DNA of 64,000 nt. Source: Oscarella lobularis (taxonomy: Eukaryota > Porifera > Homoscleromorpha > Homosclerophorida > Oscarellidae). Below are positions 10,934 through 27,693 of the stretch, in pieces. The DNA is taken from contig NC_089176.1 in the NCBI RefSeq assembly GCF_947507565.1, positions 2,914,001 through 2,978,000 on the forward strand. Direction: 5' to 3'. A program made the position numbers and the translations under genes. Each line of letters opens with the position of its first letter. The stretch's first letter is position 1. Below the pieces are notes generated by a model. That model was not told the origin of the DNA. It did not search any database and worked only from the letters and a program-made list of their open reading frames with translations.

Positions 10934-11370
10934 CATTGCCACAGTGTCCGAAAGTTCCGTCTTTCCAGCCACACATCCCTTCCCAATATTTTCCCAAGTG
11001 TCGTTGTACCGCCGCCCGTTTCACTTTGTTAGTCCTCCTATAGTCACAAGTGGCCAATAAGAACTTTCACGAGTGCATTGATTCGTCTTAGAAGTCGAGC
11101 GCCGAAGATGACGGATGATTGTATGGAAGGGCACAAATCCTCGTAACGTCATTTCTGAATTTTTTATGAACAATGCCAAAGCTGAATTCGATGAAACAGG
11201 AAATCACGAGAGATGTTCCGTCAATTTATATTTTGGACACGTGGAACATATTACTTGGAAGCCCATTTGGAGGAGCCGGACAGCATAAAATTCATTACCC
11301 TGGAAGCGCAATAAACGAAATCTTTCGAATAATAGCAGGACTTGTTTGTTCAAAACGAAATTTGCAGTGA
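10934..11370 (+). pseudogene. NXPE 3' fragment of copy-C type
   Basis: It starts at CATTGCCACAGTGTCCG, which matches the middle of copy C (about 17500), not copies A or B. It has internal deletions and frame breaks, and ends with the copy-C C-terminus (SIYILDTWNILLGSPFGGAG ... CSKRNLQ). No start, and the GDS block is gone. Confidence 0.85.
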
Positions 11371-11372
11371 AT

Positions 11373-12407
11373 TAGAAAAAATTGTCTGAGCTCTTCCGGC
11401 TTGAGACCCGACAGAAGTCCCTAGCGCGCGCGCGCGCGCGCGGTAAACGTGCAAACAAGCGAACGAACAAACCACGGATACTTGACTATGAGCAAAAATT
11501 GGCTCAGGAGAAGGAGAAGTCAAAGAAAGATTCTGAAACGGTGAAACGTTTGGAAAGAAAAACTCACTACCTAAAGATGGTACGCTTTGAATGTCAGCAA
11601 GGCCCAGCTTCCTTCATTGCTAAGGATCTTGACCACATACGTCAGATCTTGAAGTCGTATGAAACGGATATGGAAAGCAGCGAGACGAAAGTCGAGGTGA
11701 CGTACAACGCTTAGATTGATCATTGATTGACAATCTAATCGAAATTTATTGCAGTCTGACCTGTTAGCAGCGCGTATAGAGATTCAAAGCCTTTGGAAGA
11801 CGATAGAAGAAGTAGATATTCATTTTTTGAGATATTTACTGTTTTTTTTGTATTTTTCCGTAGCTTCAGATGAAGTTGGAAGCAAAAGACGAGGCAAACG
11901 AAACCCGGAACGATCCGTCAAAGGAAACAAGTCGGGCACGACTCAAAGAGGTAAGACATTGATACGTTACGATTATCAGATAGCTTACCCCCTTATTCGC
12001 CTGAGTGCCATTTGAGAGACCCGGCCTTATGTGTGCTTTTCGCGGACCTTTTTGCAGGCTATAAAAGCGACGGCGAAGGGTTACCGCGACATCGTGCACG
12101 ACGTACTCGGATACAAAATCGAACTTCTCCCGGACAGCGGCATGTGCGCGTTGCGATCGATTTACGCGGAAAAGCCGGACGATGTCGTCAAGTTGAAAGT
12201 GCGGGTGTACAAATTCCTCGGAATATCATCTCAGCCGTTGTTATGTCTTTTTCGCTTTAAGGCAATGTGCTTCTGATTGACACGCCGTTTTCCTCCGAAC
12301 TGCCCGATCATCTTGTGGAAACGTATCTGAAGCAGCACCGATCGTTTCCGTCTTTTTTCGCTGCAATCACTTTGGATCTCATCAGCCGACAGACTCTCAT
12401 GCTTTGA
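11373..12407 (+). pseudogene. Glucosidase 5' flank fused to a MAD1L1 3' fragment
   Basis: 11373-11480 copies the 5' flank of the glucosidase (18088-18170), including the GCGCGC run, here expanded. At about 11485 it switches inside MAD1L1 exon 8 (DYEQKLAQEKEKSKKDSE) and continues through copies of exons 9, 10, 11, 13 and 14. Exon 12 is almost wholly lost by a clean exon 11-12 join, and the exon 14 acceptor region is shortened so that the frame no longer fits. It lacks any promoter-proximal MAD1 sequence and is a dead duplicate. Confidence 0.88.
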
Positions 12408-12478
12408 TGAAGCACTATTCTTACCCAGTTAATTAAATTACCATGCGCCTAGCGCGCGAGGGAAACTACTGGTACAGT

Positions 12479-14518
12479 ATGTCTCAGGCGTTGTTGCTTA
12501 GAAGCTTCTTTGGTTCAATTGGTTGTGTATCTTTCGTCATTGTGTGCGTTTTGTACTATAATCTTCTGAAGCCGGATCGTCTCGACGAAAGCCATCGAAG
12601 TCAACTAAGTTATCGACGTCCGGTAAGTACACCGTTTTAGTTGCCGGTACGTTGTATGTCTTTGTTTCTCGCCCCTTTTACTAACAAGACGTAGCTGAAC
12701 TAAACCCTTCTCTCGTTTTCCCGTATGGCGGGAAGAGAGAAGGGTCTGGGGACGAGTACTAACCTAAGGCCACTTATTATTCAATGCTGTGTACTCAATG
12801 GTAATTCAGGTTCAAATAGCAGTTCAGGAGGATGCGATCATCACGATGATTAACGAAGGAAGAGTAGCAGTAGGTATGTGATATCTGATATTGAAGACTT
12901 TGCCTTTTATGAACTGCGAACCTTAGGAATGTCAATGATCAATCGAAGCATTGCTCGCCTATCGTGGAAAAACATAGCTGAAACAAGTCCCCAGTATACG
13001 GAAGTGAAAATTCTGACGAATAAATTCGTACAAAACATGCCGTTGAAGATTGTCATTCATGCAAAAGACGTCAACAATCGGCCTCAAGTCACTGGTGGCA
13101 ATCTTATCTATCCCGTTATAAAAGACGCAAAACGGAGTTATTATCAAACCGGCGCTATTCATGACTTTGACAACGGCTCGTATCTGGTTGAGTTCCAACC
13201 AGATTGGGCGGGATCGACGTCATTGGAACTAACGTTGGCATATCCGAGCAGATTTCGGCGCGCAATAGTTAGAGAAGAAAGGTATGGGTATTGCTTTACT
13301 TGTTATTATGCTAAGAATTTGAAGACGTCTGCACTTGCAAACGTGAGACCATTCGAATTGAGACATAAGGCATCCGTCATGGCTGGCAAACCGTCCGGAC
13401 GTTGCTATTTCGATTGGAAGCCAATGCCAAACAGAAAGGGAGAGAATTGGTGCACAATGGATGCACCAGAGTACAGTAACTACATCTCGTGTGAACTTCC
13501 AGGAGGTGGAGTGAAATGTGAAGACTCATTTTCTTGTATATATGACAAAAGTATGGTTGAAATGGCGAAATCCAAATTTCTCAGCCACAAACCCGTGTCG
13601 TCTATGAAGCCTCTAATAAAAGCTATTTCCTCGATTACCATTCAGCCCAGTGGTAAGAGATGAAGACATTTTAAAACTCGTTTCTATAAACGTGCTATTA
13701 TAGACGTCGCAAAATCAAGCGTTCCTTGTGCAGAATTTTTCAGCGGACGAAATGTGGCTCGCAAAGTGCTGGGCTCTTGGATGAGTGCCAATCAATTTGT
13801 TCCCAAATGCTCTCATTCATGCAAAACGACAGACGATGTAATACGTGGCGTGACCGACTCTCATTGGTATTTCATGGGCGATTCAACTGTACGACAGATC
13901 ATACAGCAACTCAATTGCATCGTCACTGCAGCGTCGTCACCGTGCGATCCTGATTCACTTAAAGCGATACAGATACCGCGCGCGTTTTTTCCCAAGTTCC
14001 GTTGTACCACCGAATTTCGATTCTTCGGCCCTCCTTTGGCGACGACGGCCTCGTTGAGAAATTTCGCAGTTGAGACGCTTCCTTATGCGCCAATCACAAT
14101 TGATTCAATAGTCGCAAGTAATGCGTCAGGCGGAGACGTGCTTGTCATTGGATCAATTCAACACTTTGTGATGATTCCGTTTCCTGGGTTCATCAAGCGC
14201 ATGATGGCCATTCGAGATGCACTGATTCGTCTTCGACGTCGAGCACCGAATATTAAAATTATATGGAAAGGCTCAAATCCTTGCCCGGTCACAGCTGCCT
14301 TTTTTGTGAACAATGCCAAAGTTGAATTCTATGAAAGAGTTGCTCAGGAAATCATAAAAGACGTGTCATCAATTTATATTGTTGATACTTGGAACATGTT
14401 TCTAGGAAGCCCATTTGGCCCAGCCGGACGACACAAAACTCATTACCCTACTGAAGCAATTAGGGAACTTTTACGATTGTTAGTAGGAATAGCTTCTTCA
14501 AAAGAAGAGGCAGGGTAA
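12479..14518 (+). CDS. NXPE family protein, copy B
   Basis: Exons 12479-12622, 12810-12873, 12927-13652 and 13704-14518 give 582 residues, with the same anchor, neurexophilin-like region and PC-esterase domain as copy A (WYFMGDSTVRQ ... DTWNMFLG ... HYP). It is intact and differs from copy A by a few percent at most. An upstream in-frame ATG at 12443 would add 12 residues (MRLAREGNYWYS); the homologous start in A and C supports 12479. Its 5' flank is a decayed MAD1L1 3' end, so its promoter context was carried by the duplication. Confidence 0.87.
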
Positions 14519-14594
14519 TATTATTATTTTCCTCTGGTAATGTTGATGTTGATAGCGAAAAAGTCTGCGTGACAGTGCGTCCAAACAGTCTCTG

Positions 14595-14666
14595 ATGTCT
14601 TCCAGCGACGACAACGACGACGTCGACGAGCTAATCGACATCGCGTCCTATCGCTGTCGTCGCCAG
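14595..14666 (+). pseudogene. Second fragment of alpha-glucosidase exon 1
   Basis: Same 72-bp piece, same breakpoint (CGTCGCCAG joined to CATTGCC) as the fragment after copy A, so this junction formed once and was then copied with the A/B unit. Confidence 0.85.
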
Positions 14667-15160
14667 CATTGCCACAGTGTCCGAAAGTTCCGTCTTTCCA
14701 GCCGCACATCCCTTCCCAATATTTTCCCAAGTGTCGTTGTACCGCCGCCCGTTTCACTTTGTTAGTCCTCCTATAGTCACAAGTGGCCCAATAAGAACTT
14801 TCACGAGTGCATACGTTCCCTACGTTCCGGAGATCGTAGATTTGATTGTCCCAAGTAATTCATTGGGAGTAGCGTTGCGATCGATTTACGCGGAAAAGCC
14901 GGACGATGTCGTCAAGTTGAAAGTGCGGGTGTACAAATTCCTCGGAATATCATCTCAGCCGTTGTTGTGTCTTTTTGCTTTTAGGTACAGTACAGGGAAA
15001 GGCAATTCTGATTGACACGCCTTTTTCCTCCGAACTGCCCGATCATCTCGTGGAAACGTATCTGAAGCAGCACCGATCGTTTCCCTGCATGGGATCTCAT
15101 CAGCCGACAGACTCTCATGCTTTGATGAAGCACTATCCTTACGCATGCCTTACGTTACCA
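14667..15160 (+). pseudogene. NXPE copy-C-type fragment joined to MAD1L1 exons 13-14 fragment
   Basis: 14667-14870 copies the middle of NXPE copy C with frame breaks. At about 14872 it switches into MAD1L1 exon 13 (ALRSIYAEKPDDVVKLK), then the intron and a decayed exon 14 ending near LMKHYPY. The breakpoint differs from the one upstream of copy B (exon 8), so it is a separate rearrangement. Confidence 0.82.
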
Positions 15161-15231
15161 AGTTAATTAAATCATGATTAAATTACCATAGCTTTTAGAG
15201 ATGGGTAGCGCGCGAGGGACAAAAACTGGCC

Positions 15232-18085
15232 ATGTCTCAGGCGTTTTTGCTTAGAAGCTTCTTTGGTTGTATATCTTTCGTCATTGTGTGCATTTTGTGC
15301 TATAATCTTCTGAAGCCGGATCGTCACAAGGAAATCCATCAGCTCCGCCGCATTGTGCCGCATCTAAGTTATCAACGCGCTATTCCGGTAAGTACACCGG
15401 TGGGGCCACCGGTGGTTCCAAGTTTTAGTTGTCTACTCTCGTTTTCCCGTATGACGGGAAGAGAGGCTATACTGAACGGGCCATACTGAACTAAGGCCAC
15501 TTATTAGAGTAGGACCTCATTCTGCGATTTCGGACGCTCGCACAGCAAATCTAGAGAACCGATTCTGGCTTCCTATGGCGCATTTTAAAGCCCAATCCCT
15601 GTCAGGAAGATGTGCTTGAGTGCGAATCAAGAGACCAAACCCTCATGATTTTATTAGAAGATTAGCGCGCGCAGGTCAAATCCTCCGCTTTCGGACAACA
15701 GTATGCGTAGCTCATTCAAATTTTAATGTTTCGCCAAGAATTTTTTTCACAAAATCCTCTATCATAGAGCTTTCGAACGCAGTAAAGCTTTAGGTAAATG
15801 GTCAAGTCTATCGCATGCTAAAAATCGACGAATGTACCGACATCGTACCTCGGTTTTTCGGCCACCAGTTATTCCGTTTTCAAAGCCCAAATTCGTTTCT
15901 AAAACAACACTCTGAATTTGCTGTAAGGTGTTTGAGACGCTTTTCAAAAGCTGCTTGAAAACGTGTAACTTTGCTAAGCAATTGGGCTGTTTAGTGCAGC
16001 AAAATGCATTTCTCGGGTTTGCTTTAGCAGCAATAGAACTAAAAATAGCAACGAAAATACCCAAACTGGTACAGAAGCAAGCGGTTGCGAAGAAAAAGTT
16101 ACCCTAAAACTTCGTTTTAAAATTTTGAGTACGTGTCCGAAAGCGATACTGTTGTCCGAAAGCGGAGGACCTGCGCGCGCTAATCTTCTAATAAAATCAT
16201 GAGGGTTTTGTCTATTGATTCGTGCTCAGGCACATCTTCCTGGCAGGAATTGGGCTTTAAAATGCGCCATAGGAAGCCAGAATCGGTTCTCTAGATTTGC
16301 TGTGCGAGCGTCCGAAATCGCATAATGTCCGAAAGCCGAGGTCCTACTGCTGTGTACTCAATGGTAATTCAGGTTCAGAGAGCAGTTCAGGAAGATGCGA
16401 TCATCACGATGAATAACGAAGGGAGAGTAGCAGTAGGTATGATATCTGATATCTGATATTGAAGACTTTCAAGTTGTCATTTTTATGAACTGCCAACCTT
16501 AGGAATGCCAATGATCAATCGAAGCATTGCTCGCCTATCGTGGGAAAACATAGCCGAAACAAGTCCCCAGTATACGGAAGTGAAAATTCTGACCAATAAA
16601 TTCGTACAAAACATGCCGTTGAAGATTGTCATTCATGCAAGAGACGTCAACAATCGGCCTCAAGTCACTGGTGGCGATCTTATCTATCCCGTTATAAAAG
16701 ACGCAAAACGGAGTTATTATCAAACCGGCGCTATTCATGACTTTGACAACGGCTCGTATCTGGTTGAGTTCCAACCAGATTGGGCGGGATCGACGTCATT
16801 GGAACTAACGTTGGCATATCCGAGCAGATTTCGGCGCGCAATAGTTAGAGAAGAAAGCTATGGGTATTGCTTCACTTGTTATTATGCTAAGAATTTGAAG
16901 ACGTCTGCGCTTGCAAACATAAGAGCATTCGAATTGAGACACAAGGCATCCGTCATGGCTGGCAAACCGTCCGGACGTTGCTATTTCGATTGGAAGCCAA
17001 TGCCAGACAGAAGGGGAGACAATTGGTGCACAATGGATGCACCAGAGTACGGCAATTACATTTCGTGTGAACTTCCAGGAGGTGGAATGAAATGCGAAGA
17101 CTCATTTTCTTGTATGTATGACAAAAGAATGGTTGAAATGGCGAAATCCAAATTCCTCAGCCACAAACCCGTGTCGTCTATGACGCCTCTAATAAATTCT
17201 ATTTCCACGATTACCATTCAGCCCAGTGGTAAGAGATGAAGACATTTTAAAACTCGTTTCTATAAACGTGCTATTATAGACGTCGCAAAATCAAGCATTC
17301 CTTGTACAGAATTTTTCAGCGGACGAAATGTGGCTCGCAAAGTGTTGGGTTCTTGGATGAGTGCCAATCAATATGTTCCCAAATGCTCTCATTCATGCAA
17401 AACGACAGACGATGTAATGCGTTGCGTGACCGACTCTCATTGGTATTTCATCGGCGACTCAACCGTACGACAGATCAAAAGCCATCTCCATTGCCTTGCA
17501 TCGCCACAGTGTCCGAAAGTTCCGGATTTCCAGCCGCACATGCCTTCCCAATATTTTCCCAAGTGTCGTTGTACCTTCGCCTTTCACTTTTTTGGTCTTC
17601 CTATAAGCACAAGTGGCTCAATAAGAACTTTTACGAGTGCATACGTTCCCTACGCTCCGGAGATCATAGATTCGATTGTCCCAAGTAATTCAGTGGGAGG
17701 AGATGTGGTTGTGATTGGATCGATTCATCATTTTCTTGTTATGCCATTTCCTGGGTTTGTCAAGCGCATGTTGGCCATTCGAGATGCATTGATTCGTCTT
17801 CGAAGTCGAGCGCCGAAGATGAAAATCGTATGGAAGGGCTCAAATTCTCGTGACGTCACTTCTGATTTTTTTATGAACAATGCCAAAGCTGAATTCTATG
17901 AAAGTGTTGCCCAGGAAATCATAAGAGACGTTTCATCAATTTATATTTTGGACACGTGGAACATATTACTTGGAAGCCCATTTGGAGGAGCCGGAGAGCA
18001 TAAAATTCATTACCCTGGAAGCGCAATAAGCGAAATCTTTCGAATAATAGCAGGACTTGTTTGTTCAAAACGAAATTTGCAGTGA
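15232..18085 (+). CDS. NXPE family protein, copy C (mosaic)
   Basis: Exons 15232-15387, 16373-16436, 16503-17228 and 17280-18085 give 583 residues. The anchor and neurexophilin-like region are nearly identical to A and B. From just after WYFIGDSTVRQI (about 17477) the PC-esterase domain diverges strongly (CPKVPDFQPHMPSQYFPKC..., then DTWNILLGSPFGGAG and HYPG). Key GDS and late HYP blocks are intact. The first intron is enlarged by an 841-bp inverted-repeat element. The stop is 87 bp before the glucosidase start. Copy-C-type C-termini also occur as dead fragments, so C probably carries the ancestral C-terminus. Confidence 0.87.
15508..16348. mobile_element. MITE-like non-autonomous DNA element in NXPE-C intron 1
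   Basis: About 200-bp terminal inverted repeats (15508-15704 and 16146-16348) start AGTAGGACCTC. They share long identical blocks such as GACGCTCGCACAGCAAATCT and GGCTTCCTATGGCGCATTTT. TTTCGGAC recurs several times near both ends, like subterminal transposase sites. The interior (about 440 bp) has no convincing transposase. Copies A and B lack it at the same site (TTATTATTCAATGCTG there against TTATTAG-element-CTGCTG here), showing insertion after duplication; about five target bases are missing and no clear target duplication is seen. Superfamily not assigned. Confidence 0.85.
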
Positions 18086-18172
18086 ATTAGAAAAAATTGT
18101 CTGAGCTCTTCCGGCTTGAGACCCGACCGAAGTCCCTAGCGCGCGCGCGGTAAACGTGCAAACAAACAAACA

Positions 18173-22013
<3,841 letters not shown>

Positions 22014-22060
22014 CAGCGCGCACGTTTTTTTGTATTGGTAAGGGTGTGGCTTTGAAGTAA

Positions 22061-24004
<1,944 letters not shown>

Positions 24005-24413
24005 ATTTGCTCAGTAATTAATAAGCGCGCGAAAGCCGGGTTGCGTGGGACGTTCTAAATTTTTCTATTCTTGCAATCTGTCTTATGTAAAAGGGCAGTC
24101 GTTGCTACTACTAGTAGGCTGTCCTTTTGCAATTACAACTGCCTTTGCATGTATTGAATGAAAATGGAAAATGCTACTGTGTATTAGGATTAGTCGTTCT
24201 GCAATGTATTGATCCTGGGCGGTGGCGTAAGTAAGCTCCCGGACAATCGAAAGAGAGTTGTCACATTTCAGCTCTGTACGTCTCCATCGAACTATTTCAC
24301 GACTTTCAAAAGCAATTGCAAGAACCGAATTTAGCGTGTCAAGGTAGATGGGCTTTAGAAAATGCGCTCCTGACACCCTCCGAGTTTATTTCATAACTAA
24401 CCGATCCTCTAAG
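24005..24413. other. Intergenic, SH2D4 to DRG2
   Basis: No coding signal on either strand; presumably SH2D4 3' UTR and the DRG2 promoter. Confidence 0.5.
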
Positions 24414-26170
24414 ATGGGAATTTTGGAGAAAATTAGCGAGATCGAGAAAGAGATTGCTCGCACTCAGAAGAACAAAGGTGATTCGGCATCTCCTGGCTCA
24501 CGCCTCGCGCCTCGCGACCCGACGATTCCTAAACGCGTTTCCCTCCGCAGCGACCGAATATCACTTGGGTCTTTTGAAAGCGAAACTGGCCAAATATCGA
24601 TCCCAATTGCTCGAAACGACGAGCAAAACGGCAGCAAAAGTACGAGGGACGGAAGACGACGACGAATTCGCGACGAATTCAATTTATTTAGGGTGAAGGA
24701 TTTGACGTAATGAAATCGGGCGACGCTCGAGTAGCCCTCGTCGGTTTTCCATCCGTTGGCAAGGTAAATTAATTAATTAAATTAAATTTAATTAATTAAT
24801 CAATTAAAAGTGCTAATAATAAAATCTCCTTATAATAGTCGACCCTACTAAACAAAGTCACGAAAACGCACAGCGAGTCGGCGTCGTACGAATTCACGAC
24901 GCTGACCGTCATACCGGCGGGCTTGCGCGTGAACGGCGCCAACATCCAGCTCTTGGACATGCCGGGAATTATCGAGGGCGCGTCGCAGGGCAAGGGACGC
25001 GGTCGGCAAGTGATTGCCGTTGCGCGCACCGCTGATTTGGTTCTCATCATGTTGGACGCAAGCAAGGGGGAAATTCAAAAGTAGGATCGTAGACGTTTGG
25101 GTTTGTTTGAAAAATTCGTCGTTTTTTTTGCTAGGACTTTGCTTCAGAAAGAGCTGGAAAGCATGGGTCTGCGATTGAATAAGACGAAGCCCAACATCTA
25201 TTTCAAAATTCGCAAAACCGGTGGAATTGCGTTCAGTGCTATGGGCGCTTTGACGCACGTCAACGAGAAACTCGTTCAGATGATCTGTCACGAATACAGT
25301 GAGAAGGAACGCGGCGGGGTCCAAAATCTTCTTTGACTCTATGCTCAATGTAGAGATTTTTCACGCCGAAGTTCTATTTCGAAATGACTGCACAGCAGGT
25401 AGATAGGGGAGACACTTTCTATGAAATCAAATGGGCCATACGTGTTTCTGCGTCAGATGATCTGATTGATGTGATATGCGGAAACAGAATTTACATGAAG
25501 TGTCTATACGTAAGTGCAGCATACCCTACTTTGCGCTATTATTTTTTGATGAGCTAATCTGATGGGGAGTGTACCTGTGTCTTTCATAGTGTTACAATAA
25601 AGTCGATTGCGTGTCTTTGGAAGAGGTTGATCGTCTTGCGCGTCAGGACCATTCTGTCGTAATGAGGTCAGCTTCTTCCGCGTGTCTACGAAGAATTTCT
25701 TGGCATTTTTTCTCTTCAATAGCTGTGAATTGAATTTGAATTTGGACTATCTGCTCGAAGCAATCTGGGATCACTTGGCTTTGATACGAATCTATACCAA
25801 GAAACCAGGAAGTAATCTTGTAAATAGCTAACACGCCTGCACGAATTCACCAATAACTTTAGAGAAGCCGGACTTTGAGGACTGCCTAATACTTCGACGC
25901 TCAGCAACTATAGAGCACGTGGTAATGATATTATAGATCAAGAATATCTTTGTGTACTTATCTTGTTCTTTGATCAGTGCCACGTTATTCATCGGTCAAT
26001 AGTCAGTGCGTTTAAATATGCCATCGTTTGGGTGAGTCAGTAGAGTAACGCATCTAGGAAGATCTAGATCCGATGACGATTAGGGAACGAGCACAAAGTA
26101 CAATCCGCAAAGAGTAGGCATTGGACATCAGGTGCACGACGAAGACGTCGTTCAGATTGTCACAAAATAA
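24414..26170 (+). CDS. DRG2: Developmentally regulated GTP-binding protein 2
   Basis: Twelve exons (24414-24477, 24551-24639, 24692-24763, 24839-25080, 25135-25298, 25354-25398, 25457-25509, 25590-25666, 25723-25811, 25863-25921, 25978-26031, 26084-26170) give 364 residues, exactly the human length. It starts [20 protein letters not shown]. The OBG-type G domain has P-loop GFPSVGKST, switch region [18 protein letters not shown] and YNKVD (NKxD). The TGS domain ends [23 protein letters not shown]2 works with DFRP2/RWDD1 on translating ribosomes and on membranes. No oddities; convergent with the BAK-like gene. Confidence 0.97.
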
Positions 26171-26320
26171 TTTATTGGTCAATCAAAAAAAAGCAATTGA
26201 ACTTAACTTCAATTAGTCTCTCAGACTCCTAACTAGTGAATGCCTGCACACTAGTGAATACTGAATACTCTGAGGCATTCAAACACATACTAAAAAATAC
26301 GAGGCTGGTGGCTTTCCACA

Positions 26321-27239
26321 TCAGCGTCGCAAGTAAAACAACACAACCGAGGCAAAAATGCATGCACCGCCGATTGCAGCTTTCCAGTAGTTTCGGGTCA
26401 CATTGTCAACAATCCCTCTCTGTAGAAAAAAAAAAACAAAAATGTGAGCATACATATAACCGCCGTGACGTCATCAATTGCCGATGTATTGGGGGACATC
26501 CCCCTTTACGCGCTCCCTCAACTTACCCATCCGCCGCCATCCGCCGCCGTGATCCAAGCGATCAACTCCTCGACGACGAATTGCGACAGCCAGGCGACGA
26601 CGTGAAGAAGAGCGGGCGCGCGAGCGAGCACTCCGCGCCGCGGTCGCCGCTCCATCCACGTCTCGGCGAGTCGGACGCCGAAGAGAAACAGAGCGGCGAC
26701 GCGTCCCCACGTAATGGGACCGGGACCGCGAATCATTCGTCGCGCGACTTCGCGAAACGTCTCGTAGCCGTCGTCGTGGACGTCGTCGAAGTGCTCGATT
26801 AGTGGAAGCGTCGTCGCGTCGTCGAGCGTCACGCTATCGCCGATTTGCTGGAGTCGCAGCGCGAGCTGACGCTCGGGCGAGTCGACGGCGAGCGCGCCGC
26901 GACGGGACAGTCCCGCCGTCGTTAGCGCTTCGGTCGAATAGCCGCGACGTCGGAGCGACGAGTAGAAGAACTCGCTCACGACGTCTTCGACGTTGAGGTC
27001 GTCGGCGGCGCGTTCATCGACCTAGAGAATAGACATGCGTTTGAATTAGAAGTAGCAAACGACGATAGTCTTTCTCGCGCAAGAACGCCCCGCCCTAGCT
27101 TGGCGGGCGAGTGCAGGAACGATGACAGGTCGCGCGGCGCGCGCGAGCGAGCTGCAGTGGCGCGACTTCTTTTTACCTCGTCCGAACGTTGCTCTATCGT
27201 CGACGAGCCCGCCCAGCTTCTCGATCGCTGGTGAGCCAT
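26321..27239 (-). CDS. BCL-2 family protein, BAK-like, pro-apoptotic type
   Basis: Exons 27239-27177, 27021-26527 and 26419-26321 give 218 residues. A BH3-like stretch (LALRLQQIGDSVTLD) is followed by BH1 (GPITWGRVAALFLFGVRLAE) and BH2 (ELIAWITAADGGGW). The last exon codes for a tail anchor (AAIGGACIFASVVLFYL) ending in two arginines, fitting the mitochondrial outer membrane. BH1 with WGRV and the FG.RLA pattern most resembles BAK. The whole BH1-BH2 region is arginine/alanine-rich from high local GC. Effector function is inferred from order and BH3 match, not proved. Confidence 0.85.
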
Positions 27240-27693
27240 TTTATTTTGTTGTGGTGAAGTAGGCGGGGAAAAGCGACGAACAATGGGCGATCACGCTTCG
27301 TCCGAGTGGGGACGCTGTCCGTGCCTTTGTACGACCGTGTCGTCTCGATCGATTGCGTGTACGTGCGCAACCCTCGCGTCGTGTTGTGATCCGTTTCCCG
27401 CCCTGCGGATCTATTGTGCTTTGAAGGGGGTGACGCAACCTTATAATGACGAAGCTAATCGTCGCCGATTGGTCAGTCGACTTTGCGCTTGCACGAACAC
27501 GCCAAAGTCCGCGTATTTTGACTTTTGACTGCTGCCGAAGCTTGAGGAGTAGCTACGCTTACTTATCTTCGTGCGGGTGGATCGGTTTGTCTTATTGATT
27601 GTCTAAGGAACTTAGCTCCGGAAGTTCCCCATTCATTCGCCTTGTTTCTTTGTCGCTCATGACAACGGGAGTACGCGCGCACGCAAACAAAAC
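27240..27693. promoter_or_regulatory. Divergent promoter region, BAK-like / IFT70
   Basis: 454 bp separate the two start codons. A short + frame at 27283-27528 has no recognisable similarity and I do not call it a gene. The region likely holds both promoters and UTRs. Confidence 0.4.

Noticed and set aside
15762-16064. 100-residue minus frame inside the inverted-repeat element as a transposase
   Set aside because: Too short, no DDE or zinc motifs seen; element looks non-autonomous.
27283-27525. 81-residue + frame between the BAK-like gene and IFT70
   Set aside because: No similarity, cysteine-rich by chance, lies in a divergent promoter and lacks a matching partner exon.
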